Shown piece by piece: positions 39,739 through 48,001 of a stretch of 64,000 nucleotides of DNA. The first letter of the stretch is position 1, and every line of letters starts with the position of its first letter. Made by a program: the position numbers and the translations under genes. The notes under the pieces are model-generated. The model was not told the DNA's origin. It saw only the letters and a list, made by a program, of their open reading frames with translations, and did not search any database. The DNA is from an uncultured Bacteroidia bacterium (lineage in GTDB: Bacteria > Bacteroidota > Bacteroidia > Bacteroidales > UBA932). The stretch spans positions 1 through 64,000 of the forward strand of contig CACYZM010000006.1 of assembly GCA_902778855.1 (NCBI GenBank). Direction: 5' to 3'.

Positions 39739-39746
39739 CGAAGTTA
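39739..39746 (-). promoter_or_regulatory. Near-consensus -7 box for the antiporter-mntP operon
   Basis: The minus strand reads TAACTTCG, one base off TAnnTTTG, 28 bases before the ATG at 39710. Confidence 0.4.
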
Positions 39747-39790
39747 CAAAAACGTTTGGAACTCCAAGCTATCAATTTTGCCAGCCATTC

Positions 39791-39901
39791 CGCTGCAATG
39801 TACACAACTGTCAGTCAGCTCGTTACAAAAAGTGATCCCCCTCGTTTCAAGGGGGATCACTTCACATAATCAACTGATTTTCAAGTGCGTACATTGCAGC
39901 G
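39791..39901. repeat. Palindromic intergenic element with perfect 13-base arms
   Basis: CGCTGCAATGTAC at 39791-39803 and its exact reverse complement at 39889-39901 enclose about 85 bases that include the clpB terminator hairpin and a small palindrome AATCA-AC-TGATT. No ORF is present. It may be a miniature inverted-repeat element or the folded tail of the clpB transcript. Confidence 0.6.
39826..39860 (-). terminator. Rho-independent terminator of clpB
   Basis: A perfect 11-base-pair stem (GTGATCCCCCT with AGGGGGATCAC, 39832-39860) and 7-base loop, followed on the minus strand by five T residues. It lies about 80 bases after the clpB stop. Confidence 0.82.
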
Positions 39902-39940
39902 CAAGGTGACAGCCAGGCTGGCAGCGGACGCAAGCGTGAC

Positions 39941-41989
39941 TCAGGACAACTCCAGCTGGCCGTCGCGGAAGGTGGCGGTGATGGCGCTGTCGCGGGAGAG
40001 GGAGCCGTCGAGGAGCTTCTTGGCGAGCTCGTCGATGAGTTCCTTCTGAAGGACACGCTTGACCGGACGGGCGCCGTAGGCGGGATCGTAGCCCTTGGTG
40101 CTCAGGTACTCGATGAACTCCTCGGTGAAACCGATGGTGATGCCCATCGAGGCGAGCTTCTCCTTCAGCTGGCCGATCTGCAGCTCCACGATCTTGCGGA
40201 TGTCGGCAGGCGTCAGTTCGTGGAAGACGATGATCTCGTCGATCCGGTTGATGAACTCCGGCCGGAAGCTTTCCTTCACCAGTTCGGGCTTCAGGTTCGA
40301 AGTCATGATGAGGATCGTGTTCTTGAAGTCGACCGTGCGGCCCTTGTTGTCGGTCAGACGGCCGTCGTCGAGCACCTGCAGCAGGACGTTGAACACGTCG
40401 GGGTGCGCCTTCTCGATCTCGTCGAGCAGAATCACCGAATAGGGCTTACGCCGGACGGCCTCGGTAAGCTGGCCGCCTTCGTCGTAACCGACGTATCCCG
40501 GAGGCGCGCCGACCAGCCGGCTGACGGTGTGCCGCTCCTGATACTCGCTCATATCGATCCGCGTCATCATATTCTCGTCGTTGAACAGATACTCGGCCAA
40601 CGCCTTGGCCAGCTCGGTCTTGCCGACGCCCGTCGTGCCCAGGAACATGAAGCTGCCGATCGGCCGCTTCTCGTTCTGCAGGCCCGCCCGGCTGCGCCGG
40701 ACGGCGTTCGACACGGCCTCGATGGCCTCGTCCTGCCCGATGACCCGTTTGTGGAGCACCTCTTCGATGTGCAGCAGTTTCTCCTTTTCGCTCTGGAGCA
40801 TCTTGTTGACCGGAATGCCCGTCCACTTGGCCACGACCTCCGCGATGTCCTCGTCGGTCACCGCCTCGTTCATGATCGGGTTGGGATTCTCGGCTTTCTT
40901 CTTCTCGAGTTCTTCGATCTGCTTCTGCGCGTCGGCCATCTTGCCGTAGCGGAGCTCGGCCACCCGGCCGTAGTCGCCGCGGCGCTCGGCCGCGTCGGCC
41001 TCGATGCGGTAGTCCTCGATGGCCTGCCGGTTTTCCTGCAGGGCCTTCAGGAGACCTTTCTCATTGTCCCACTGCTCACCCAGTTTCCGGCGCTCGATGC
41101 GCGTATTGGCGAGTTCCTCTTCAATGGTCTTGAGTTTCGGGGACTCCCCTTCCCGCTTGATTGCCTCGCGCTCGATCTGCAGCTGTTTGATCTTGCGGTC
41201 GAGTTCGTCGATGCATTCCGGCACGGAGTTCAGCTCCAGCCGGAGCTTCGACGCCGCCTCGTCCACCAGGTCGATGGCCTTGTCGGGCAGGAAACGGTTG
41301 GTGATGTAACGGTGCGACAACTCGACGGCCGCGATGATGGCGTCGTCTTCGATCCGCACCCGGTGATGGTTCTCATACTTTTCCTTCAGACCCCGAAGGA
41401 TGGAGATGGACTCGGCCACGGAGGGCTCGTCGACCATCACCATCTGGAACCGACGTTCCAGCGCCTTGTCGGTCTCGAAATACTTCTGGTATTCGTCGAG
41501 CGTCGTGGAGCCGATGGCCCGCAGTTCGCCGCGCGCCAGCGCCGGCTTCAGGATGTTGGCCGCATCCATGGCGCCGCTCGAACGGCCGGCGCCCACCAGC
41601 GTGTGGATCTCGTCGATGAAGAGGATGATCTGCCCGTCGCTTTCCGTGACGGCCTTGACCACGCCCTTCAGACGCTCTTCAAATTCGCCCTGGTACTTCG
41701 CACCGGCGATCAGCGCGCCCATATCCAGGGAATAGATCTCCTTGCTCTTCAGGTTCTCGGGGACGTCGCCGCCCACGATCCGCTGTGCGATCCCTTCGGA
41801 GATGGCCGTCTTGCCGACGCCCGGCTCACCGACCAGGATCGGGTTGTTCTTGGTCCGGCGCGAAAGGATCTGCAGAACCCTGCGGATCTCGTCGTCCCGG
41901 CCGATGACCGGGTCGAGCTTGCCTTGCCGCGCCCGTTCATTCAGATTGATGGCATACTTGCCAAGCAATTCCAGATTTTCCTTGTTCAT
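39941..41989 (-). CDS. clpB: ClpB-type disaggregase lacking the N-terminal domain
   Basis: 682 residues against about 860 for normal ClpB. It starts at [20 protein letters not shown], equivalent to about residue 155-160 of E. coli ClpB, so the substrate-binding Clp_N domain is absent. NBD1 has Walker [10 protein letters not shown] (Lys60) and [12 protein letters not shown]. The coiled-coil M domain (about 250-380) is present, so this is ClpB rather than ClpA or ClpC. NBD2 has GTTGVGKTE and [15 protein letters not shown]. Between MTSN and FRPEFINR only 9 residues remain, where E. coli has about 32, so a loop in NBD2 is also shortened. Only about 150 bases separate it from the divergent gene, so no missing N-domain is encoded upstream. 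Confidence 0.9.
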   Translation of the reverse strand: MNKENLELLGKYAINLNERARQGKLDPVIGRDDEIRRVLQILSRRTKNNPILVGEPGVGKTAISEGIAQRIVGGDVPENLKSKEIYSLDMGALIAGAKYQGEFEERLKGVVKAVTESDGQIILFIDEIHTLVGAGRSSGAMDAANILKPALARGELRAIGSTTLDEYQKYFETDKALERRFQMVMVDEPSVAESISILRGLKEKYENHHRVRIEDDAIIAAVELSHRYITNRFLPDKAIDLVDEAASKLRLELNSVPECIDELDRKIKQLQIEREAIKREGESPKLKTIEEELANTRIERRKLGEQWDNEKGLLKALQENRQAIEDYRIEADAAERRGDYGRVAELRYGKMADAQKQIEELEKKKAENPNPIMNEAVTDEDIAEVVAKWTGIPVNKMLQSEKEKLLHIEEVLHKRVIGQDEAIEAVSNAVRRSRAGLQNEKRPIGSFMFLGTTGVGKTELAKALAEYLFNDENMMTRIDMSEYQERHTVSRLVGAPPGYVGYDEGGQLTEAVRRKPYSVILLDEIEKAHPDVFNVLLQVLDDGRLTDNKGRTVDFKNTILIMTSNLKPELVKESFRPEFINRIDEIIVFHELTPADIRKIVELQIGQLKEKLASMGITIGFTEEFIEYLSTKGYDPAYGARPVKRVLQKELIDELAKKLLDGSLSRDSAITATFRDGQLELS

Positions 41990-41997
41990 ATGTTTAA

Positions 41998-42004
41998 CCT
42001 CCTT
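41998..42004 (-). promoter_or_regulatory. Strong Shine-Dalgarno sequence of clpB
   Basis: The minus strand reads AAGGAGG, 8 bases before the ATG, behind a run of A. A full match to the anti-SD is unusual here, since nearly all other genes in the window lack one. It supports 41989 as the true start of the short ClpB. Confidence 0.75.
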
Positions 42005-42059
42005 TTTTTCAAATCGTCATCGAAAATCTTTTCAAAAACACGACCAATCCCCCGAAAAG

Positions 42060-42072
42060 TGACAATTTGTCA
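42060..42072. promoter_or_regulatory. Perfect 13-base palindrome between clpB and the C1 peptidases
   Basis: TGACAA-T-TTGTCA, 70 bases from each start codon. It could be an operator serving one or both divergent transcripts. No regulator is assigned. Confidence 0.4.
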
Positions 42073-42098
42073 GTATTGGAATTCTCGAAACGATTGAG

Positions 42099-42106
42099 TA
42101 AATTTG
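42099..42106 (+). promoter_or_regulatory. -7 promoter box for the C1 peptidase/pssA operon
   Basis: TAAATTTG, with TTGG exactly 19 bases upstream at 42076-42079 as a -33 element. The leader to the ATG at 42143 is about 30 bases. Confidence 0.72.
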
Positions 42107-42142
42107 TGAGATGAATGATAATCACTACAAACCGTATATAGC

Positions 42143-43339
42143 ATGAAAAAACTCCTCGTTCTTTTTGCCGTTACGCTCATCAGCTTCTCGGCCTTTGCAC
42201 AAAACAATGACGAGGGCTTCAAATTCACCGTGGTGAAAGAGAATCCCGTGACCTCCGTCAAAAACCAGGCGAGCACCGGTACCTGCTGGTGCTTCTCCTC
42301 GCTCTCCTTCATCGAGTCCGAGGCCATCCGCATCAACAAGCTCAAGGAAGCCGACTACCCCGATCTCTCCGAAATGTTCGTCGTCTCCCACGCCTATGCC
42401 GACAAAGCCAAGAAGTACATCCGCGTGGACGGCGCCCTGAACTTCGCCCAGGGCAGCTCCTTCGGCGACCTGATCTACGTGCTCCGCGACTACGGCATCG
42501 TCCCCAACGAAGTGATGCCCGGCCTGAACTACGGCACCGACCGCCATATGCACGGCGAACTGATCGCCGGCCTCAAGGGCTATATGGACGGCATCCTGAA
42601 GAACCCCAACCGCAAGCTCTCCACGGCCTGGTATCCGGGCCTCCAGGGCATCCTCGCCGCCTACCTCGGCCCCATCCCCGAGACCTTCACCTACAAGGGC
42701 AAGGAATACACCCCGAAGAGCTACTTCGAATCGCTCAACGTCGACCTCGACAACTATTTCGACTTCACTTCCTGGACGCACCTCTCCTACTATGAGAAGC
42801 ACCCCGTGGAAGTCGCCGACAACTGGCGCTGGGAGCAGGCCTACAACATTCCGCTCGAAGACATGATGACCATCATCGACTACGCCGTCGAGAACGGCTA
42901 CACCGTGGCCTGGGCTTCCGACGTGAGCGAGCAGGGCTTCACCCGCACCGGCATCGCCGTGGTTCCCGACATGGACGCCATCCAGAAACAGGCCGAGCAG
43001 GCCGGTTCCGACCAGGCCCACTGGCTCGGCATCACCACCCCCGGCGCCCGTCCGACCTTCAACAAACCCGTTCCCGAACTGACCATCACCCCGGAACTCC
43101 GCCAGCAGGGCTATGAAGAGAAGAACACCACCGACGACCACGGCATGCAGATCTACGGCATCGCCAAGGACCAGAACGGCAACAAATACTATATGGTGAA
43201 GAACTCCTGGGGCGAGACCGGCAAGTACAAAGGCTTCTGGTACGTCTCCGAAGCGTACGTCCGCTACAAGACCATGGACTTCATGGTCCACAAGGACGCC
43301 ATCCCCAAGGATATCAAGAAGAAACTCGGCATCAAATAA
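42143..43339 (+). CDS. C1 family cysteine peptidase (PepC/bleomycin-hydrolase type), secreted, copy 1
   Basis: 398 residues with a Sec signal peptide (about 1-20, SAFAQ). The papain-type active site is complete: Gln42, Cys48 in GTCWCFSS, His in TDDHGMQIYG (about 333), and Asn in KNSWGE (about 353). Unlike cytosolic PepC it is exported and probably acts on peptides in the periplasm or outside. The next gene is a paralogue that begins at the very next base; both end in the same MVHKDAIPKDI(K/R)KKLG sequence, so they arose by tandem duplication. Confidence 0.92.
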   Translation: MKKLLVLFAVTLISFSAFAQNNDEGFKFTVVKENPVTSVKNQASTGTCWCFSSLSFIESEAIRINKLKEADYPDLSEMFVVSHAYADKAKKYIRVDGALNFAQGSSFGDLIYVLRDYGIVPNEVMPGLNYGTDRHMHGELIAGLKGYMDGILKNPNRKLSTAWYPGLQGILAAYLGPIPETFTYKGKEYTPKSYFESLNVDLDNYFDFTSWTHLSYYEKHPVEVADNWRWEQAYNIPLEDMMTIIDYAVENGYTVAWASDVSEQGFTRTGIAVVPDMDAIQKQAEQAGSDQAHWLGITTPGARPTFNKPVPELTITPELRQQGYEEKNTTDDHGMQIYGIAKDQNGNKYYMVKNSWGETGKYKGFWYVSEAYVRYKTMDFMVHKDAIPKDIKKKLGIK

Positions 43340-44464
43340 ATGAAACGCATCCTGACCCTCACGCTGGCCGCGGTCCTCTGCACCGCCGCCTTCGCGCAGA
43401 CGCAGACCATCTACAAGTTTACGCCTGTCAAAGACATCCCCGTCACGCCGGTCAAAGACCAGGCCCGCACGGGCACCTGCTGGTGCTTCGCCACGGTCTC
43501 CTTCCTGGAAGCGGAGCTTCTCCGCCAGGGCAAGGGCGAATACGACCTCTCCGAAATGTTCGTGGTGCGCAACAATTACAACGACCGCATCTTCGACAAC
43601 TACCTCCGCCGCGGAAACGGCAACATCAACCCCGGTTCCATCGCCCATATGGCCACCCAGGCCATCGAAAGATACGGCATCGTGCCCGAGAGCGCCTATC
43701 ACGGCATCAATTACGACTCTCCGGGCCACAACCACGGTGAACTCTCCGCCTACTTGAAAGGTATCGCCGACGTGTCGGTCGAGCGGAAGAACCTCAGCCC
43801 CGAATACCACAAACTCATCAAGAGTCTGTTCGACATCTATCTGGGCGAAGTTCCCGAGACCTTCGAATACAACGGCAAGACCTACACCCCGCAGAGCTTC
43901 GCCAAGATGCTCGGCTTCGACAACATGAGCGACTACGTGGAACTGACGAGCTTCAGCCACCATCCGTTCTACCAGAAGGTTCCCCTCGAAATCCCCGACA
44001 ACTGGGACCACGCCCTTCTGTATAACGTTCCGCTCGAAGACATGATGCGCATCATCGACAACGCCCTCGAGAACGGCTACACCGTGGCCTGGGACGGCGA
44101 CCTGACTTCCGGTGAGTTCAACCACAACCGCGGCGTGGCCATCTGCCCCGAGCCGAAGGACTTCCAGGAAGCCGTCAAGCTCGAGAAGGTCTATCCCGAC
44201 CGCGTCGTGACGCAGGAAATCCGCCAGAAGGACTTCGAGACCTTCCGGACCGTCGACGACCACCTGATGCACCTGACCGGCCTCTTCAAGGACCAGAACG
44301 GCAACAAGTTCTACAAGACCAAGAACTCCTGGGGCGAAGGCCGCAATCCCGAGATGAAGGGCTACCTCTATATGTCGAAAGCCTACATCGAGATGCGCAC
44401 CATCAGCTTCATGGTCCACAAAGACGCCATTCCCAAGGACATCCGCAAGAAGCTGGGTCTTTGA
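43340..44464 (+). CDS. C1 family cysteine peptidase (PepC/bleomycin-hydrolase type), secreted, copy 2
   Basis: 374 residues, signal peptide about 1-20 (AAFAQ). The active site matches copy 1: Gln41, Cys47 in GTCWCFAT, His in TVDDHLMHLTG (about 312), Asn in KNSWGE (about 332). It is shorter in the region before the His loop (about 270-300), so substrate preference may differ. There is no space between copy 1's stop and this ATG, and its own stop overlaps the pssA start (TGATG), so all three genes are translated from one mRNA. Confidence 0.92.
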   Translation: MKRILTLTLAAVLCTAAFAQTQTIYKFTPVKDIPVTPVKDQARTGTCWCFATVSFLEAELLRQGKGEYDLSEMFVVRNNYNDRIFDNYLRRGNGNINPGSIAHMATQAIERYGIVPESAYHGINYDSPGHNHGELSAYLKGIADVSVERKNLSPEYHKLIKSLFDIYLGEVPETFEYNGKTYTPQSFAKMLGFDNMSDYVELTSFSHHPFYQKVPLEIPDNWDHALLYNVPLEDMMRIIDNALENGYTVAWDGDLTSGEFNHNRGVAICPEPKDFQEAVKLEKVYPDRVVTQEIRQKDFETFRTVDDHLMHLTGLFKDQNGNKFYKTKNSWGEGRNPEMKGYLYMSKAYIEMRTISFMVHKDAIPKDIRKKLGL

Positions 44465-45174
44465 TGCAGGTGCGTAAGTACATCCCGAACACCCTCACCC
44501 TGTGCAACCTGCTCGCAGGTTGCGCAGGGGTTGTTTTTGCGGTCCGCGGCAACTTTTCCGCGGTCCTGGTCTGTCTGATGCTGTCGGAGCTCTTCGACTT
44601 CTCCGACGGCTTTTCCGCCCGCAAGCTCAAGGCGTATTCCGACATTGGCAAGGAGCTCGACTCGCTGGCCGACCTGGTGAGTTTCGGCCTCTGCCCGTCC
44701 GTGTGCCTCTTCTCCTGGTACGGCATCGCGCAGCCCGACATCCCGCTGCTGCGCTGGTTCCCGTTCCTGATTGCCGCCGCCTCCGCGCTGCGCCTGGCCA
44801 AATTCAACATCGACACGCGGCAAAGCACGAGCTTCCTGGGCCTGGCCACCTCCGGCTGCGCCCTGCTGCTCATCCCGCTGGCCGTCTATTCCTTCTATAC
44901 CGACGGTTTCCTGCACATCCTGATGGGAACGGTGTGGTTCATCCCAGTCCTGACCGTCGTCTTTTCCTTCCTGCTGGTCTGCGAAGCGCCGATGTTCTCG
45001 CTCAAGAAAATGACCGGCCAGCTCAAGGCCTTCATTGTCGGCAGCCTTGTGCTGATCGTCGCCTGCGTCATCCGGGAGATCAAAGGCCCCTGGTACGTCA
45101 CCGTGAGCCTCTGCATCTTCCTGATCCTGGTCTATTATCTGGTGCTGAATATCGCGAATCTCAAACGCCGATAA
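44464..45174 (+). CDS. pssA: CDP-diacylglycerol--serine O-phosphatidyltransferase
   Basis: 236 residues, about seven to eight membrane helices. The CDP-alcohol phosphotransferase motif is intact: Asp45, Asp48, Gly49, Ala52-Arg53, Gly62, Asp66, Asp70. It makes phosphatidylserine, the precursor of phosphatidylethanolamine. The ATG at 44464 overlaps the upstream TGA; an in-frame TTG one codon earlier is possible but unnecessary. The 3' end overlaps the convergent SDR gene by 14 bases. Confidence 0.94.
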   Translation: MQVRKYIPNTLTLCNLLAGCAGVVFAVRGNFSAVLVCLMLSELFDFSDGFSARKLKAYSDIGKELDSLADLVSFGLCPSVCLFSWYGIAQPDIPLLRWFPFLIAAASALRLAKFNIDTRQSTSFLGLATSGCALLLIPLAVYSFYTDGFLHILMGTVWFIPVLTVVFSFLLVCEAPMFSLKKMTGQLKAFIVGSLVLIVACVIREIKGPWYVTVSLCIFLILVYYLVLNIANLKRR

Positions 45175-45967
45175 GCGCTTCCGTCGCCGCCCAGATGCGG
45201 GCATCCAGTTCCGGATCCCGGAATCGTTCGGGAATCTCCCGACTCCCCTTTCCGACATAATACCGATTGCCCTCCGCCGCTGCGAGGGCACGCAAGGCCG
45301 GCTGTACGCCGGCCTTCGGCTTTCTGCAGAACGGCTTGAACAACACGTCCGCCAGCCCGTCGTACCAATGGCCCAAATCGATCATATCGGAGGCCACGAT
45401 GCCCGGATCGGCGAGATTGACGCGCAGCGAAGGATAGCGACGGGCCAGCTCCATCGAGAACGAGATCATCGCCCGTTTGGCCAGGGCGTACGTCTTCAGT
45501 TGGCGGAACTCCCGTTTCGTCGGCTGCAGCTTCGTTTCGTCGAGCCTGGCATAGCGGCACGTGAGTGAAATCATATTGACGATGCGGGCGTCCGGCGGCA
45601 GCTTCGGCAGCAGCAACTGCGTCAGGAGCCAAGGCCCGAAGTAATTGACCGAGAATGTATTCTCGAATCCATCTAAAGTCTTGAAGTAGCCTTTGGAGAT
45701 GACGCCGGCATTGTTGAACAGAGCCTCGACCGGCTCGTCGCCAAGGCTGTCGACGAACAATCGAACAGAGGCCATCGATGCCAGATCGAGCTGGCGGATG
45801 AGGATGTCGGCCTGCGGAACGCGGCTGAGGATGTCCTTCCGCACGGCCTCAGCCTTGTCGCGATTGCGACACGCCATCAGCACGGCGTGGCCTCGTGCGG
45901 CCAGCGCTTCCACGGCCGCAGCGCCCATGCTGCCCGTGGCGCCCGTGACGATGATCCGACCGCTCAT
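45161..45967 (-). CDS. Short-chain dehydrogenase/reductase (SDR), last gene of the steroid-reductase-type operon
   Basis: 268 residues. The cofactor motif GATGSMG is at 9-15, NNAG at 85-88, catalytic Ser134 (MISLTCRY), Tyr160 and Lys164 (YALAK). Arg34 after strand 2 (ACRNRDKA) favours NADP(H). The sequence is closest in style to retinol/steroid-type SDRs. It follows an OYE-type reductase (4-base overlap) and a steroid 5-alpha-reductase homologue, so a 3- or 17-hydroxysteroid dehydrogenase role is a reasonable guess. The reaction itself cannot be read from the sequence. The frame is open further upstream, but the ATGA overlap marks this start. Confidence 0.85.
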   Translation of the reverse strand: MSGRIIVTGATGSMGAAAVEALAARGHAVLMACRNRDKAEAVRKDILSRVPQADILIRQLDLASMASVRLFVDSLGDEPVEALFNNAGVISKGYFKTLDGFENTFSVNYFGPWLLTQLLLPKLPPDARIVNMISLTCRYARLDETKLQPTKREFRQLKTYALAKRAMISFSMELARRYPSLRVNLADPGIVASDMIDLGHWYDGLADVLFKPFCRKPKAGVQPALRALAAAEGNRYYVGKGSREIPERFRDPELDARIWAATEALIGV

Positions 45968-47211
45968 TGCCAACGTTTTTCCGCCTGCTCCACCTCCTGC
46001 CGCAGCTTCGCCGGCAGGTCGGCCACGCAGCGGTTGCATTTCATCTCCAGCGTATACATCCGGCCGATGCAATAATTCGAGTGGCGGCATTCGCTCCGGT
46101 CGACTTCGCCGCGATGGAGCTTGTTCACGAAATCGGTATCGCGGACCAGTGCGCGGGCCATCTGCAGGCCCTGGAAACCGGCCGCCAGGACTTCTTCCAT
46201 CTTCTGCCGGGACACCATGCCGCCTACATAGATCAGCGGCAGTTTCACCGCCGCACGGAACTTCCGCGCATCCTCCAGGAAATAAGCCTCCTTGTACGGA
46301 ACCGTCGGAATCATCACGCGACCGAACACGCGGACCAGCGCTTTCAGCCACCAGAATTTCCGCAGGTCCATATAATGCGCGAGCGTACGGAGGGGCATCG
46401 CCCCGCGCATCACCTCCATCGGCGCCTTGCTCACGAAGCCGGCCGAGAGCACAATGGCGTGGACGCCGAGCCGTTCCAGCTCGCGCGCCACTTCGAGGCA
46501 CTCGGCCTCCTGCATGCCGCGGCGGAAACCGTCGTGCATATTCATCTTCACCACCACGCCCAGATCGTCGCCGGCGGCTTCCAGCACCCGCGTGATCACG
46601 CGGCGCATCAGCCGCATCCGGTTGTCGAGCGAACCGCCGTATTCATCGCGGCGATGATTGGTATAGGGCGACAGGAACTGGCTGATGAGATAGCCGTGAC
46701 CCGCGTGGATTTCGACGCAGTCAAAACCGGCTTCCCGCGCCAGGTTCACGGCGCGGCCGAAATCCTCCACCAGTTCATCGATCTCCGCCACTTTCAGCCC
46801 GCGCACGAACGTCGGCGAATAGAGATTGAAGCCGCTGGAAGCGCCCACCGGCATGCAGCCGCACGTGGCGCGGTGCGTCATATTGCCGCAGTGGCCGAGC
46901 TGGATGGAGCACTTGGCGCCGGCCGCGTGGACCGCGTCGGTGATCCGTTTGAGCCCCGGCACGATTTCCGGGCGCATCCAGAGCTGGCCGTCGAACGAGA
47001 GGCCGCTGCGGTTCACCGAGGCATAGGCGAGCGTGGTCATCCCCACCCCGCCCCGCGCCACAGCCACGTGGTAATCGTACAGGTCCTGGGAAGGGCTGTT
47101 GCCATACGCCATATTCTCAAATGCGGCCGAGCGGATCACCCGGTTGCGCAAAGTCACGGGGCCGATGGTGACCGGCGTGAAAATGGGAGAATCAATCCAT
47201 TGTCCGTCCAT
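45964..47211 (-). CDS. NADH:flavin oxidoreductase, Old Yellow Enzyme type (single TIM-barrel form)
   Basis: 415 residues. The FMN-binding TIM barrel shows FTPVTIGPVTLRNRVIRSA (11-29), QLGHCGN (about 99-105), EIHAGHGYLISQFLSP (about 167-182) and NHRRDEYGGSLDNRMRL just after it, all hallmarks of the 2,4-dienoyl-CoA-reductase/BaiCD branch. A C-terminal cysteine cluster (CRHSNYC ... MKCNRC, about 375-396) may hold an iron-sulfur centre. The extra NAD(P)-binding domain of full BaiCD or FadH proteins is absent. Gut bacterial 5-beta-reductases acting on 3-oxo-delta4 steroids belong to this superfamily. Lying 6 bases after the 5-alpha-reductase homologue, it is a candidate delta4- or delta1-ene reductase. 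Confidence 0.87.
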   Translation of the reverse strand: MDGQWIDSPIFTPVTIGPVTLRNRVIRSAAFENMAYGNSPSQDLYDYHVAVARGGVGMTTLAYASVNRSGLSFDGQLWMRPEIVPGLKRITDAVHAAGAKCSIQLGHCGNMTHRATCGCMPVGASSGFNLYSPTFVRGLKVAEIDELVEDFGRAVNLAREAGFDCVEIHAGHGYLISQFLSPYTNHRRDEYGGSLDNRMRLMRRVITRVLEAAGDDLGVVVKMNMHDGFRRGMQEAECLEVARELERLGVHAIVLSAGFVSKAPMEVMRGAMPLRTLAHYMDLRKFWWLKALVRVFGRVMIPTVPYKEAYFLEDARKFRAAVKLPLIYVGGMVSRQKMEEVLAAGFQGLQMARALVRDTDFVNKLHRGEVDRSECRHSNYCIGRMYTLEMKCNRCVADLPAKLRQEVEQAEKRWQ

Positions 47212-47217
47212 GGAGCA

Positions 47218-47991
47218 TCAATAAATGAAAGGCAGGATCCGCTTGACTTTCTGCGTATCCAGTTCGCCGGGAAACTCCCGGCTGTACAAATCGTAAATGC
47301 GCGCCGCGCGCGGGGCGAGGTTCGCGAAAGTCCAGAGCGCGAACACGGCCCCGGCCCACGACCAGGTTAGCACGGCAAAGCCCACCCATTCCAGGAATTC
47401 CCCGAAATAATTGGCGCTGGTCACATAGCGGAACATCCCGCCCTTGGGCAGGTAATGCGCCGTGTCGCCGGGCTTGCGCAGGTTGCGGATGATGCCGTCG
47501 GACTGGATGTTGATATACATCCCGACGGCAAACATCGCCGTGCCGGCGATAAACGGCAGGCTGACAAGCCAGTTCTGCGGATAATAGTCGGCGGGCGAGA
47601 TGAAGAAGATCCAGCCGCCCTGCATCAATGCGTTGAGCGTGTTGAACAGCGCGCCCATCAGCACGATGGTCCACGGCATCCGGCTATGCCCGCGCAGCTG
47701 GCGCGGGAAGATGAAGGAGCGGTGGAAATAGTGCAGCTCGAAGAGCAGCAGGAACACCAGCCGGACGAAGTCGCCGCGCCGGTCTGAAAGCAGCCAGAGC
47801 ACCAGCATCACGATGAACACCGGCACCTCCATCAGGAACCAGCCCCAATGGTTGTCGAGCGAAGGCCCCCAGTTGGACTTGTAAAACTTGCCGTAACCCG
47901 CGTCGACAAAATACAGCGACACGAAAACCACCACAGCCACCAGGGCCATGACGATGAGGAAAATATTGAATGTGTGAGTGGATATCATCAA
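47218..47991 (-). CDS. 3-oxo-5-alpha-steroid 4-dehydrogenase (steroid 5-alpha-reductase, SRD5A) homologue
   Basis: 257 residues, about seven membrane helices, the same size as mammalian SRD5A1/2. The catalytic Glu55 (LMEVPVF) and Tyr88 (LHYFHRSF) match the Glu and Tyr of the human enzymes. The NADPH-binding C-terminal part is strikingly similar: GMYINIQSDGIIRNLRKPGD (157-176), then GGMFRYVTSANYFGEFLEW (184-202) and the terminal LPFIY. The family reduces the delta4 double bond of 3-oxo steroids (testosterone, progesterone, 3-oxo bile acids) with NADPH at the membrane. A 5AR gene of this type together with an OYE-type 5BR and a hydroxysteroid dehydrogenase is known in some gut Bacteroidales that make allo-bile acids. 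Reduction of other polyprenoid or enone lipids is the main alternative. Confidence 0.9.
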   Translation of the reverse strand: MMISTHTFNIFLIVMALVAVVVFVSLYFVDAGYGKFYKSNWGPSLDNHWGWFLMEVPVFIVMLVLWLLSDRRGDFVRLVFLLLFELHYFHRSFIFPRQLRGHSRMPWTIVLMGALFNTLNALMQGGWIFFISPADYYPQNWLVSLPFIAGTAMFAVGMYINIQSDGIIRNLRKPGDTAHYLPKGGMFRYVTSANYFGEFLEWVGFAVLTWSWAGAVFALWTFANLAPRAARIYDLYSREFPGELDTQKVKRILPFIY

Positions 47992-48001
47992 ACCTGTTTA
48001 C

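Noticed and set aside
45968-46501. N-terminal extension of the last SDR (open frame to 46501)
   Set aside because: The extension lies inside the flavin oxidoreductase gene in another frame and has shadow-type composition. The ATGA overlap and the Rossmann motif at residue 9 define the start.
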